From Pseudonocardia ammonioxydans (GTDB lineage Bacteria; Actinomycetota; Actinomycetes; Mycobacteriales; Pseudonocardiaceae), in NCBI RefSeq assembly GCF_900115005.1, contig NZ_FOUY01000001.1, positions 495,003 to 559,002 on the forward strand: DNA of 64,000 nt, in the 5' to 3' direction. Below are positions 21,339 to 30,730 of the stretch, piece by piece (the stretch's first letter is position 1; each line of letters opens with the position of its first letter). The notes beneath the pieces were generated by a model. The model was not told the origin of the DNA. It saw only the letters and a list, made by a program, of their open reading frames with translations, and did not search any database. Position numbers and translations under genes: made by a program.

Positions 21339-22853
21339 CTAGGATTCCCCACGCACGAGCGGGAACAGGATCGTCTCGCGGATGCCGAGACCGGTCAGGG
21401 TCATCAGCAACCGGTCGATCCCCATGCCCATCCCGCCCGTCGGCGGCATCCCGTACTCCATGGCCCGCAGGAAGTCCTCGTCGAGCTGCATGGCCTCCGG
21501 ATCACCCGCGGCCGCCTTGAGCGACTGGGCGTGCAGGCGTTCGCGCTGCTCCACCGGGTCGACGAGCTCGGAGTACGCGGTACCCAGCTCCACCCCGAAC
21601 ACGATCAGGTCCCAGGACTCGGACAGCCGCGGGTCGTCCCGGTGCGCGCGGGTCAACGGGCGGACCTCGACCGGGAAGTCCCGCACGAACGTCGGCTCGA
21701 TCAGCGTGTGCTCGACGAGCTTCTCGAACAGCTCGAGCACGATCTGCGCCGGAGTCGGGTAATCGGTGACGTCGACGTCGTGCCGGGCCGCGATCTCCTG
21801 CAGAACCGACAGTTCCGTGTCCGGGGTCACATCGCGGCCGACGGCCTCGGAGACCGAACCGTAGAGCGTCACCGAACGCCACTCGCCGCCCAGATCGTGT
21901 TCGGAGCCGTCGTGGTGACGCACCACCGTGGAGCCGAACAGAGCCCGCGCCGAGGCCTGGATCAGCTCACGCGTCAGCACCGCCATGTCGTCGTAGGTGG
22001 CGTACGCCTGGTACGCCTCCAGCATGGCGAACTCCGGCGAATGCGTGGAGTCGATCCCCTCGTTCCGGAACACCCGGTTCAGCTCGAAGACCTTCTCGAT
22101 ACCGCCGACGACACACCGCTTGAGGAACAGCTCCGGAGCGATACGCAGGTACAGATCCGAGTCGAGTGCGTTCGCGTTCGTGACGAACGGACGCGCCGTC
22201 GCACCCCCGTGCAGCAGCTGCAGCATCGGCGTCTCGACCTCGATGTAGCCGCGGTCGGAGAGCACGTCGCGCACCGTGCGCAGCACGGTCGAGCGGGACC
22301 GCACCGTCTCCCGCGCCTGCGGTCGCATGATCAGGTCGACGTAGCGCTGCCGGACCCGGACCTCCTCGGAGAGCTCCTTGTGCGCGGTGGGCAGCGGGCG
22401 GACCGCCTTGGCGGCGATCGACCACTCGTCGGCCTGCACGGAGAGCTCACCGCGCCGGGAGGTGATCACCTCGCCGCGGACCAGCACGAAGTCGCCGAGG
22501 TCGACGACCGCCTTCCAGCGGGCCAGCTCGTCGGCGCCGACCCGGTCCAGGGACAGCATCGCCTGCAGCTCGGTGCCGTCGCCCTCGCGCAGCGTCGCGA
22601 AGCAGAGCTTGCCGGTGTTGCGCACGAACAGGACGCGGCCGGCGACGGCGACCTTCTCGCCGGTGGCGGTGTCCGGCGGGAGGTCCGGGTGGGCGTCACG
22701 GACCTGGCGCAGCGTGTGCGTGCGGGGGACCTCGACCGGGTAGGCCTCGGTGCCGGCGGCCAGCAGCTCCGCGCGCTTGGCCCGGCGCACCCGCATCTGC
22801 TCGGGCAGGTCTGCCTCGGGTCCGGGGTCGGTCGGGGTGCCGGGAGTGTTCAC
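21339..22853 (-). CDS. lysS: Lysyl-tRNA synthetase (class II)
   Basis: 504-residue class II synthetase with an OB-fold anticodon domain ([22 protein letters not shown]) and the catalytic core with motif 2 ([14 protein letters not shown]) and motif 3 ([15 protein letters not shown]). It charges tRNA-Lys. The start is GTG 22853. It lies 55 bp downstream of coaX and has the usual actinobacterial position next to lsr2. It lacks the membrane domain of the LysX-type fusion. Confidence 0.96.
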   Translation of the reverse strand: MNTPGTPTDPGPEADLPEQMRVRRAKRAELLAAGTEAYPVEVPRTHTLRQVRDAHPDLPPDTATGEKVAVAGRVLFVRNTGKLCFATLREGDGTELQAMLSLDRVGADELARWKAVVDLGDFVLVRGEVITSRRGELSVQADEWSIAAKAVRPLPTAHKELSEEVRVRQRYVDLIMRPQARETVRSRSTVLRTVRDVLSDRGYIEVETPMLQLLHGGATARPFVTNANALDSDLYLRIAPELFLKRCVVGGIEKVFELNRVFRNEGIDSTHSPEFAMLEAYQAYATYDDMAVLTRELIQASARALFGSTVVRHHDGSEHDLGGEWRSVTLYGSVSEAVGRDVTPDTELSVLQEIAARHDVDVTDYPTPAQIVLELFEKLVEHTLIEPTFVRDFPVEVRPLTRAHRDDPRLSESWDLIVFGVELGTAYSELVDPVEQRERLHAQSLKAAAGDPEAMQLDEDFLRAMEYGMPPTGGMGMGIDRLLMTLTGLGIRETILFPLVRGES

Positions 22854-22908
22854 GGCAGGTCAGGCTATCGGCGCCGCCCCGGCCGGGACGCCGGTGGGTC
22901 GGGGTGGG

Positions 22909-23718
22909 TCAGCGCGGCCGGTGATGACGCAGGTGGGTCAGCCGCAACCCGTGCAGCGTGAGGTCGGGGACGTGGTGGGTGATCGTGTCGGCCCGGCCGT
23001 GGACCAGCTCGGCGAGACCACCGGTGACGACGACCGTGGCCGGCGTCGCGTCCGGCCCCAGCTCGGCGAGGATCCGCCGCACGAGGCCGTCGACCTGACC
23101 CGCGGCGCCGTAGAGCACCCCTGCCTGCAGCGCCTCCACGGTCGTCCGGCCGATCACCGAACGCGGCTCCACCAGGTCCACCGGGCGCAGCGACGCCGCC
23201 TGCTCGGCCAGCGCCTGCATCGCGATGTCGATCCCCGGCGCGAGCGCGCCACCGAGGAACTCGCCCCGCGCCGAGACGACGTCGATGTTCGTGCAGGTCC
23301 CCAGGTCGACGCAGACGCAGGCGGTGCCGAACAGGTGGTACGCGGCCAGGCAGTTCACCACCCGGTCGGCGCCGACCTCGCGCGGGTGGTCGACCAGCAG
23401 CGGCACGCCGGTGCGGACACCCGGCCCGACGACGAGCGTGCGCATCCGGTCCGACCACCGCGACAGCAGCGTGCGCAGCTCCCGGGACGGGCCGGGGACG
23501 GTCGACAGCGCGGCGACCGACCCCAGCTCGGTGACGTGCTTGCCGAGCAGGCCGGTGATCGCGAGATCGAGCTCGTCGGCGGTGGCGCGGGTGTCGGTGC
23601 GCAGCCGCCAGCGGCGCTCCGGCTCGGGTGTCAGCCTGGACGGGTCGACGCCCGGCTCCGGCTCGGGGTAGAGGCCGAGCGAGACGTGGGTGTTGCCGAC
23701 GTCGATGCAGAGCAGCAC
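22909..23718 (-). CDS. coaX: Type III pantothenate kinase
   Basis: 269 residues of the ASKHA-fold CoaX family: N-terminal DVGNTHVSLGL phosphate loop, the GPGVRTG/VGADRVVNCLAAY segment, and GGALAPGI. It phosphorylates pantothenate, the first step to CoA, and follows the genes that make pantothenate. The motif that normally reads DLGTATTxD is DLGTCTNID, so activity may differ; mycobacterial CoaX also departs there. GTG 23718 overlaps the panD stop by one base. Confidence 0.88.
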   Translation of the reverse strand: MLLCIDVGNTHVSLGLYPEPEPGVDPSRLTPEPERRWRLRTDTRATADELDLAITGLLGKHVTELGSVAALSTVPGPSRELRTLLSRWSDRMRTLVVGPGVRTGVPLLVDHPREVGADRVVNCLAAYHLFGTACVCVDLGTCTNIDVVSARGEFLGGALAPGIDIAMQALAEQAASLRPVDLVEPRSVIGRTTVEALQAGVLYGAAGQVDGLVRRILAELGPDATPATVVVTGGLAELVHGRADTITHHVPDLTLHGLRLTHLRHHRPR

Positions 23719-24128
23719 TACCGGGCCGCGCTCGTCAGCAGCCCCGACCCCTCCGGCGCGTGGCCCGGATCGGCGCCGAGATCGGCGACCCGGTTGTCGG
23801 CGTCGACGAACACCACGCGCGGGGTGTAGTCGCGCAGCTCGGCCTCGTCGTAGGACCCGTAGGAGATCAGGATGACCAGGTCGCCCGGGTGCACGAGGTG
23901 GGCGGCGGCACCGTTGATCCCGATGACTCCGGAGCCGGCCTCGCCGGTGATCGCGTAGGTCTCCAGGCGGGCGCCGTTGGTGATGTCGACGATCGTGACC
24001 TGCTCGCCCTCGAGCAGATCGGCGGCCGCCATCAGGTCGGCGTCGATCGTCACGGACCCGACGTAGTGCAGGTCGGCCTGGGTGACGGTCGCGCGGTGGA
24101 TCTTGGACTTCATCATCGTGCGGTTCAC
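23718..24128 (-). CDS. panD: Aspartate 1-decarboxylase (pyruvoyl enzyme)
   Basis: 136 residues. The pro-enzyme self-cleaves between Gly and Ser in [12 protein letters not shown], making the pyruvoyl cofactor. It converts aspartate to beta-alanine for PanC. The sequence is close to M. tuberculosis PanD, including the C-terminal tail that in that protein is the site of pyrazinamide-resistance mutations. GTG 24128 is the start ([12 protein letters not shown]). It lies 12 bp after panC. Confidence 0.95.
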   Translation of the reverse strand: MNRTMMKSKIHRATVTQADLHYVGSVTIDADLMAAADLLEGEQVTIVDITNGARLETYAITGEAGSGVIGINGAAAHLVHPGDLVILISYGSYDEAELRDYTPRVVFVDADNRVADLGADPGHAPEGSGLLTSAAR

Positions 24129-24140
24129 GGGGACTCCCTG

Positions 24141-25052
24141 TCAGAACGCGACGGGCACGTTGTCGATGAGGCGGGTGGTACCGACCCGGGCGGCGACGAG
24201 CAGCCGTCCGGTACCGGAGTCCGGGGCCGGACCCAGGTCGGCGTCGCGCAGCTCGAGGTAGTCGACGTCGACGTCCGGCTCGGTCGCCAGCTCGGCGCGG
24301 GCCGCGGCGACGACCGCGTCGTGACCGCGGACGGACACCGACGCCCCCGCGGCCAGCGCCCTCGCCAGCACCCCGGCGGCCCGGCGCTGCTCCGGGTCGA
24401 GGTAGGCGTTGCGGGAGGACAGGGCCACGCCGTCGTCCTCCCGGACCGTCGGGACACCCACGACGTCGAGCGGGAAGTTCAGGTCGCGGACCATCCGGCG
24501 GACCAGCGTGAGCTGCTGGTAGTCCTTCTCGCCGAACATCGCGACGTCCGGGCCGACGATGTGGAACAGCTTGGCGACGACGGTCAGCACGCCGTCGAAG
24601 TGCCCCTTGCGGGTCGCCCCCTCCAGCTCGTCGCCCAGCGTGCCGGCGCCGATCCGGGTCTCGGACCCCGGCGGGTACATGTGCTCGGCCTGCGGGGTGA
24701 ACACGAGGTCGACGCCCTCCTCCCGGCAGGCCTCCAGGTCGGCTTCGAGCGGGCGCGGGTAGCGGTCGAGGTCCTCGCCCGCCCCGAACTGCAGCGGGTT
24801 CACGAAGATCGACACGACGGGGACGACCGACCCCGGGATCCGCCGGGCGTGCCGGATCAGCTCCCGGTGGCCCTCGTGCAGCGCGCCCATCGTCGGGATC
24901 AGGACGACCCGGCGGCCGGCCCCGCGCAGCGCGCGGGTCACCGGGGTGAGCGTCGCAGGGTCGGAGTGGACGGTGAGCCGGCCGGCCGCGTAGCCGTTCC
25001 GGGTGGAGCCCACCGGGGCGGCGGAGCCGGGGGGATTCGTACGACCGCTCAC
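24141..25052 (-). CDS. panC: Pantothenate synthetase
   Basis: 303 residues. It joins pantoate and beta-alanine with ATP. The HxGH-type loop is [17 protein letters not shown], with [27 protein letters not shown] and the SSRNAYL motif. The first ~25 residues are a non-conserved extension, so the start might be later. GTG 25052 overlaps the DUF2520 stop (GTGA), so the genes are coupled. Confidence 0.95.
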   Translation of the reverse strand: MSGRTNPPGSAAPVGSTRNGYAAGRLTVHSDPATLTPVTRALRGAGRRVVLIPTMGALHEGHRELIRHARRIPGSVVPVVSIFVNPLQFGAGEDLDRYPRPLEADLEACREEGVDLVFTPQAEHMYPPGSETRIGAGTLGDELEGATRKGHFDGVLTVVAKLFHIVGPDVAMFGEKDYQQLTLVRRMVRDLNFPLDVVGVPTVREDDGVALSSRNAYLDPEQRRAAGVLARALAAGASVSVRGHDAVVAAARAELATEPDVDVDYLELRDADLGPAPDSGTGRLLVAARVGTTRLIDNVPVAF

Positions 25053-25975
25053 TTCTCCTCCAGGGTCTTCTCGACGTCGTCCAGCGCGGCCCGGTCGAGC
25101 AGGCCCGCGGCCGCGGCGCGGCGGGCGGTGCGCCCGGCCAGCGCGCGGTAGGCGCCGGCCAGGTCCGGATCGGCGGCGGTGATGCGGTCCAGGTGGGTGC
25201 GCACGGTGCCCGAGTCGCCGCGGGCCACCGGCCCGGTCAGGGCCCGGTCACCGTGCCGCAGCGCGTTGTCCAGCGCGGCGGACAGCAGCGGCGCGATCAG
25301 CCGGTCGGCGGGGCGGATACCGGCCGTCTCCAGCAGCTCGACGCAGTCGCCGACCAGCGTCATCAGGTGGTTGGCCCCGTGCGCGAGCGCCGCGTGGTAG
25401 AGCGGGCGCACCGCCTCGGGCACGCGCACCGGCTCGGCGGACATCTCCAGGACCAGCGCCTCGGCCACGCTCCAGCCGACGGCGTCGCGCGGGTCGGCGT
25501 CGGCGTCGTCCTCCTCCGGCCGGCCGGGGGCGGTCACACCGATACAGCAGGAGGCGAGCCGCTCGACGTCCTCGGCGCGGCCGGTGAAGGTCATCGCCGG
25601 GTGCAGCCCGAGCGGCAGGACCCCGTGCGCGGCGGCGGGCTCGAGCACGGAGGTCCCGAGCGACCCCGCGGTGTGGACGACGATCTGGCCGGTCCGGAAG
25701 CAACCCGCGGCGGCGAGGCCGCGGACCAGGCCCGGCAGGACGTCGTCGGGCACCGCGAGCAGCACCAGGTCGGCCCGGGTGCAGACCTCGTCCGGGGACA
25801 GCAGCGGCGTCTCGGGGAGCAGCTCGGCGGCCCGCTTCACCGAGGCCTTCGAGACCCCGGAGGCGGCGACGACGTGGTGGCCCGCGCGTGCGAGCGCGGC
25901 CCCCAGGACCGAACCGACACGTCCGGCCGAGACCACGCCGACGGCGAGCCGCGCTGGGCGGCCGGCATCGATCAC
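25049..25975 (-). CDS. Rossmann-like/DUF2520 domain NAD(P)-binding protein
   Basis: 308 residues. An N-terminal Rossmann domain ([21 protein letters not shown], a GxxGxxG-like loop) is followed by a C-terminal helical DUF2520 domain, the two-domain layout of ketopantoate reductase relatives. The gene always lies just upstream of panC in related genomes (Rv3603c). A pantoate-pathway reductase role has been suggested by context, but PanE activity is not shown. GTG 25975 is the start, with GGAGG about 12 nt upstream; the frame is open to 26176. Confidence 0.8.
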   Translation of the reverse strand: MIDAGRPARLAVGVVSAGRVGSVLGAALARAGHHVVAASGVSKASVKRAAELLPETPLLSPDEVCTRADLVLLAVPDDVLPGLVRGLAAAGCFRTGQIVVHTAGSLGTSVLEPAAAHGVLPLGLHPAMTFTGRAEDVERLASCCIGVTAPGRPEEDDADADPRDAVGWSVAEALVLEMSAEPVRVPEAVRPLYHAALAHGANHLMTLVGDCVELLETAGIRPADRLIAPLLSAALDNALRHGDRALTGPVARGDSGTVRTHLDRITAADPDLAGAYRALAGRTARRAAAAGLLDRAALDDVEKTLEEK

Positions 25976-26244
25976 AGTCAGTTCCGTTTCCTCCCGCTCC
26001 GGTCCTGCTCGGTACCGGTCGGGCAATCCGCGGTCGCGCGCGGCCTGCGTCGGCCGTGCGCCGGACGCGAGGGTAGACGGGCGCCGGGCCGCCGTGACCG
26101 TCGTATGACCGGCTTCACCCGGTGTCGCGACGCACGCCCCGGTCGCACCGGCGCCGGTGCGGGGACACCCGCGCACCGCGTCGCGCGCTCACGGGGTGTG
26201 CAGTGCGGCGGATGTCCGGCGGGCCCTCCGCCCTCGTTCGGCGA

Positions 26245-28131
26245 TCACCGGGGTGGCCGGTCGTCCTGCTCGTGCCGACCGTGTGCGGGGTCCTGCGGGT
26301 CCGGGCCGGCGGGGTCGTCCGGACGGCGCATCGGCCGGGTCGGGCCGGGGTTGCCCGGATCGTCGTGGTGCCGGCCGCGGGCAGAGGGGTCCGCGCCGGC
26401 CCCGCATCCGCCCTGCCGGGGCGCCGGGGCGCCGCGCATCACCGGGCGGGTCGGGCCCGCCGCGGGGTCCGGGCCTGCGGGCTGCCCGCTCGCGGCGCCG
26501 TCCGCGTTCCCCGTGACCGCGGCCGGCGGGCCGGACCGCGGCGCCTCGGATCCCGGTCGCCGGGGCGCGCCCCCGGGGTCCGGCCGCGGCACCGCGCCCC
26601 CGGGACCGGGAGGCGCCGCGCCCGGTCCGCGCGGCGGGCCACCGGGTCGCCGGGGGTCCGGGGCCGGTGCGGCCTCCCTCGGCCATCGGTGCGGGCCGCC
26701 GGGTGTCTGCGGGGGCGGGCCCTGCGGGACCGGCCCCGGCCCGGCAGGTCCCGGCGTGGCGGGCGCGCCGGGCCGCGTACCGGCCGCTCCGGGACCCGCG
26801 GTCGCCCCCGCGCCGGCGCCCGGGGCCGGAGCGGGCTGTTCCGTACCCGGCACCTGGCCCTCCGGGAAGGTCGGGATCTTGAACGCGCCGGAGAAGCTGC
26901 CGTCCGGTGCCGGCGGGGGCGGAGGCTCCCAGCCCGACGGGCGCTGCTGTGCCCAGGCCGCCACCAGCGCTTCCGGCACGCCCACCGCGATCGCCCGGGT
27001 CCGCAGCACGGCGGCCAGCTTCTCGTCGTGCAGCACGTGCGCGCTGTCCTGCACCGCGCCACGGGCGATCCGGTTCCGCATGAACGCCAGCTCGGTGACA
27101 GCCGCCTGGTAGTCGGCCACCGCCTTCGCCGCGGCCTTGCCCGAGCGACGGCGGACCAGCGTCCGCCAGCCACGGCGCCGGGAGAGCCGGGCCAGCAGCG
27201 GCACCTCGCTCGGCGCGATCCAGCCGGCGGAAGCGAACGCGGGCAGCTCCGCGGCGACGATCCGCGCCTCGCGGCGGCGGGCGAACACCACCAGGAAGAT
27301 CATGCCGCCGAAGATCGGGACCATGACGAACAGGTAGATCTGGTAGAAGGCGCCCGGCGAGGCGGCCAGCACCGACGCGCCGTTCCACAACGCGTGCAGC
27401 ACCACCGCCGCGACGTACCCACCGATCAGCGCCAGCACGCGCACACCGATGCTGCGGCTGGCCACCGCCACCCCCGCGGCGATGCCGATCATGCAGGTGA
27501 ACAGCGGGTGCGCGAACGGCGAGGCGATGCCGCGCACGAACAGCGTCGCGACCACCCCGGCCGTCTCGGGATCGGAGACGGCCCGCCCGATGTAGAGGAT
27601 GTTCTCGCTGAACGCGAAGCCCGCGGCGACGATGCCCGCGTAGACGATGCCGTCGACGATCCCGTCGAACTCGCGCCGCCGCAGGACCAGCAGCCCGACC
27701 AGGAACAGTCCCTTGGCGAACTCCTCGACGACCGGTGCGACGACGACGGGGCCGAACAGGTCCCCCGCGCCGCGCCCGGCCGCCGCGTCGAGCACCGCGG
27801 ACGCGCTGCTGTTGATCAGCAAGGACACCAGTGCGGCGAAGCCGGCCCCCCAGAGGAACGCGCCCATGAGCATTCCCGGCGGCTCGGGTTCCCAGCGGTC
27901 GACCCACAGGAACGCGCTCACCACCGGCACGACCGGCAGCAGGGCCGCGAGCGTCCCGACCACGACGCCACCGGTCCCGACCGCCTGCTGCAGGATCCCG
28001 ACCGTGATCACGGCAAGCAGGCCGAGGACGACGAGTCCCACGACCGGCAGCAGGACGCCGCGCCGCTTCGCCGACGGGGCCGGGACCGGGCCGGACGGGT
28101 AGCGGCCGGTCATGGCGGCGGTGAAGGACAT
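26245..28131 (-). CDS. PrsW-family intramembrane metalloprotease with long C-terminal tail
   Basis: 628 residues. The first ~290 contain about eight membrane helices and the PrsW signature motifs: VVEEFAKGLF (EE-xx-K), FSENILYI, HPLFTCMI and HALWNG, whose His/Glu ligands bind zinc in the membrane. PrsW-type enzymes cleave membrane proteins such as anti-sigma factors. The final ~200 residues are almost entirely Pro/Gly/Ala/Arg low complexity, which is unusual. ATG 28131 begins MSFTAAMTGRYPSG; everything upstream in frame is the palindromic repeat region. It replaces the Rv3604c position of mycobacteria. Confidence 0.85.
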   Translation of the reverse strand: MSFTAAMTGRYPSGPVPAPSAKRRGVLLPVVGLVVLGLLAVITVGILQQAVGTGGVVVGTLAALLPVVPVVSAFLWVDRWEPEPPGMLMGAFLWGAGFAALVSLLINSSASAVLDAAAGRGAGDLFGPVVVAPVVEEFAKGLFLVGLLVLRRREFDGIVDGIVYAGIVAAGFAFSENILYIGRAVSDPETAGVVATLFVRGIASPFAHPLFTCMIGIAAGVAVASRSIGVRVLALIGGYVAAVVLHALWNGASVLAASPGAFYQIYLFVMVPIFGGMIFLVVFARRREARIVAAELPAFASAGWIAPSEVPLLARLSRRRGWRTLVRRRSGKAAAKAVADYQAAVTELAFMRNRIARGAVQDSAHVLHDEKLAAVLRTRAIAVGVPEALVAAWAQQRPSGWEPPPPPAPDGSFSGAFKIPTFPEGQVPGTEQPAPAPGAGAGATAGPGAAGTRPGAPATPGPAGPGPVPQGPPPQTPGGPHRWPREAAPAPDPRRPGGPPRGPGAAPPGPGGAVPRPDPGGAPRRPGSEAPRSGPPAAVTGNADGAASGQPAGPDPAAGPTRPVMRGAPAPRQGGCGAGADPSARGRHHDDPGNPGPTRPMRRPDDPAGPDPQDPAHGRHEQDDRPPR

Positions 28132-29325
28132 GGCCCGGCAGCGTAGAGAACTATCGGTTCGTGCACAGAGCGCCCGCGCCACGGGAGGCGGGAACCACAC
28201 CCGTGCGGGCGGCCGATCGTGGCGCTCCGAACGACTGCCGCAGACGGTCGGACGCGCAACTGCGTCCCGCCGGAAGGTGGCCGCGGTTTCGGCAGGCCGA
28301 TAGTCCGAAGGGGCGCGTTCCGCGGAACGCACCCCACGCGTTTCCCGGGCCGACGGTCCGACGGAGCGCGTTCCGCGGAACGCAGCCCCCGCCTTCGGCG
28401 GGCCGCCCACGGAGCGCCTTCCCGCGGAAGGCAGCCCGCGCGTTCCGCAGACCGGTGGTCCCACGGAGCACCTTCCGCGGAGGGCGGCCCGCGCGTTCGG
28501 CAGGCCGACGGTCCGACGACCGGTGCGCGTTCCGCGGAACGCTCGCCCGGCGCCCGATCCGTTCCGGCGGACGCTCGTCGGGCACCTCTCGGTCTGCTGC
28601 TTCGGCCACGTGGCCGACTGCCGGGGATCCGGGCTTCTCGCGTTCCGCGGACGCTCGCTCGACTGTTCCGGTGCGTTCCGCGGAACGCTGAACACGAAAC
28701 GCGCTGTGCTCCGCGGAACCCGACGAGCCGGCGGTCCCGATCCCCTTCGCCGCTCACCGGAACGCGCCTCTGCACGGACCGTCGGGGCGAGGAGTGACGC
28801 TCCGGCACGGGCCCGCACTCGCAGCGTCCCGCGGAACAGTCACCGGCCCCGATCCGTCCGTCGGACGCTCGATCGACACCTCCCGACGTGCAGCGTCGGC
28901 CACGAGGCCGATTTCCCCGGGGGGCCGGGCTTCTCACGTTCCGCGGAACGCTCGGCCGACCGTTCCGCGGAGCGGCTGACCGGTGTATCCGGCGTTCCGC
29001 ACGATCACGACCTCGGCCGCCTGCACCGGCGACACCTGGACATCAACGGGTTCGGGGACCGTCGTCGCTCGTCGCCGAGAAGTGCTGGACCGTTGCGTTC
29101 CGCGGAACCGACGACCGGCGAGGCACCGCGCCGCGTTACCGGTGGGCGCGATCGACAACGTTCCGCGGAACAGGCGACCGGCGGGTCGAGCGCGTTCCGC
29201 GGAACAGCGGACCAGGTGCACCGTCGATCTGTGGGGCCGCCGGTCGGATGTTCCGGCTGGTCCGTAGAACGGTTATCCGTCGCGGCCCACGACCCGGGGG
29301 CCCGGGTTCAGGGTTCCGGGTTCTG
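28132..29325. repeat. Palindromic repeat array (GTTCCGCGGAAC)n, ~1.2 kb, non-coding
   Basis: Eight exact copies of GTTCCGCGGAAC start at 28317, 28370, 28529, 28675, 28938, 29097, 29160 and 29194. Four of them extend to the 16-bp palindrome GCGTTCCGCGGAACGC. At least six degenerate copies lie between (near 28417, 28472, 28642, 28709, 28827, 28962). Part of the array is built from ~50-bp units. Copy spacing is not a multiple of three and changes frame, and there is no recognisable protein, so the open frames across it are not genes. It separates prsW from DUF3180 on the same strand. Function unknown. Confidence 0.9.
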
Positions 29326-29856
29326 TCAGGTGGACCGGACGCCGCCGTCGGTGTCGTCCGGGTCGTCCGGCGCGCGGCAGCAGTACTCCAGCCACAGCGC
29401 ACCACCGACCAGCAGCAGGGCGCAGGCCAGGCCGACGCCGGCGGCGATGCTGTCGGAGAACGCCGCGACCACCACCGACGCCCGGGGCAGCGTGTGCAGC
29501 AGCACCGCGATCCACAGACCGGCGATCACCGCCCCACCGACCGAGGAGGCCTTCGCGAGCAGGACCGCCCGCGCGGCGACCAGCGCCGGTACCGGCAGCG
29601 CTCCGCCGCGGCGCTCGATCCGGCGCCGCAGCACGACCCCGCCGGCGAGCTCCGCGGCGCCGAGCACCCCGGTCGTCACGCCGGCAACGACCGGCAACGG
29701 CGGCATCGTCGAATACGTCAGCTGGACGAGAATGTTGCCGAGCAGGGCCGTGACCACGGCGATCCCGGCCAGGTCCCGGTAGCGGGTCGGGGTGACGGTC
29801 GGCCGCGGGTCCTCGCCCGATCCGGGTCGGTGGCCACCGGGGTCCGGGGTGCTCAC
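29326..29856 (-). CDS. DUF3180 membrane protein
   Basis: 176 residues with four predicted membrane helices and the family pattern 'TRYRDLAGIAVVTALLGNILVQL' at the start and 'RAVLLAKASSVGGAVIAGLW' in the middle. It is the fixed neighbour of folK in actinobacteria (Rv3605c). Function unknown. GTG 29856 overlaps the folK stop by four bases (GTGA), so it is the distal gene of the folate operon. Confidence 0.85.
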   Translation of the reverse strand: MSTPDPGGHRPGSGEDPRPTVTPTRYRDLAGIAVVTALLGNILVQLTYSTMPPLPVVAGVTTGVLGAAELAGGVVLRRRIERRGGALPVPALVAARAVLLAKASSVGGAVIAGLWIAVLLHTLPRASVVVAAFSDSIAAGVGLACALLLVGGALWLEYCCRAPDDPDDTDGGVRST

Positions 29857-30365
29857 GGGATCACCAGCGACAGGTCGTCGCGCCGCCGGACCCCCTCGCG
29901 CCCATCCGGTCCCAGCTGTTCCAGAAGCCCGGCGACCGGCCCGTGCCCGTGCAGGACCGCGTCCGGGTCCGCGATCAGCCAGGGCAGCAGCACGGTCGCC
30001 CGCTCGGGTGTGCCGGGGTGCGGCAGCAGCAGGTCGGGATCGTCGGACAGGACCGGCCCGTTCTCCCCGTCGACCTGGACGACATCGACGTCGAGCGTGC
30101 GCGGGCCCCAGCGCTGCTCACGCACCCGGCCGGAGGCGCTCTCCAGGGCCTGGCCGCGGCGCAGCCAGCCCCAGGCGTCGAGTGCCGGGTCGTCGGCGAT
30201 CACGACCGCGTTGAGGAAGTCGGGCTGGTCGGTGACGCCCCACGGCGCGGTCTCGAACACCGGCGAGGCGGCGACGAGCCCGGCCCCGAGGTCCGCGACG
30301 ACCGTGCGCAGGTGCCCGATCCGGTCGCCCAGGTTCGAACCCAGGGACAGCACCGCGCGGGTCAC
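29853..30365 (-). CDS. folK: 6-hydroxymethyl-7,8-dihydropterin pyrophosphokinase
   Basis: 170-residue HPPK. It transfers pyrophosphate from ATP to 6-hydroxymethyl-dihydropterin. It has the N-terminal [13 protein letters not shown] loop, the pterin-binding FLNAVV, and the signature [12 protein letters not shown] with its two metal-binding Asp residues. It is coupled to folB (4-bp overlap) and to DUF3180. Confidence 0.94.
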   Translation of the reverse strand: MTRAVLSLGSNLGDRIGHLRTVVADLGAGLVAASPVFETAPWGVTDQPDFLNAVVIADDPALDAWGWLRRGQALESASGRVREQRWGPRTLDVDVVQVDGENGPVLSDDPDLLLPHPGTPERATVLLPWLIADPDAVLHGHGPVAGLLEQLGPDGREGVRRRDDLSLVIP

Positions 30366-30730
30366 GACCGGCTCCGGTGCAGGACTACGGCGACGTCGTC
30401 GAAGCTCAGCGGGATCGGTGCGGACGGCTTGTGCAGCGTCACCTCGACGTGCCGGATCCGGGTGTCGGAGGCGAGGACGTCGTCGGCGACCGCACCGGCG
30501 ACCGACTCGATCAGATCGTGCGGCGGGCCGCCGAGGATCGCCGCGGCCCGCTGTGCCAGCCCGCCGTAGTCGAGGGTGTCGGCCAGGTCGTCCGACGCCG
30601 CCGCGGCCGACAGGTCGGTGTGCACCACCAGGTCGAGCACGAACTCCTGGCCGTCGCGCTTCTCGTGCTCGAACACGCCGTGCCGGCCACGGACCCGCAG
30701 CCCGCGCAGCTCGATCCGGTCCGTGCTCAC
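30362..30730 (-). CDS. folB: Dihydroneopterin aldolase
   Basis: 122-residue aldolase converting dihydroneopterin to 6-hydroxymethyl-dihydropterin and glycolaldehyde. Signature parts are [23 protein letters not shown] and, near the end, [13 protein letters not shown] with the catalytic Lys. GTG 30730 is the start ([10 protein letters not shown]), overlapping the folP stop as GTGA; a longer upstream frame would be folP antisense-free read-through and lacks homology. Confidence 0.93.
   Translation of the reverse strand: MSTDRIELRGLRVRGRHGVFEHEKRDGQEFVLDLVVHTDLSAAAASDDLADTLDYGGLAQRAAAILGGPPHDLIESVAGAVADDVLASDTRIRHVEVTLHKPSAPIPLSFDDVAVVLHRSRS

Noticed and set aside
28315..29206. parS or LexA-box explanation for the palindromes
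   Set aside because: parS is centred on CACGTG with AT-rich arms, and LexA boxes read GAAC-N4-GTTC; the element here is GTTC-CGCG-GAAC, the inverse arrangement.
28300..29210. CRISPR array
   Set aside because: Units are palindrome-centred, irregularly spaced and have no constant-length unique spacers or cas genes.
28523..29782. Long open frames through the palindromic array
   Set aside because: Repeat spacing is not a multiple of three, amino-acid patterns (FRGT/PRNA) are just translations of the palindrome in different frames, and no family is matched.
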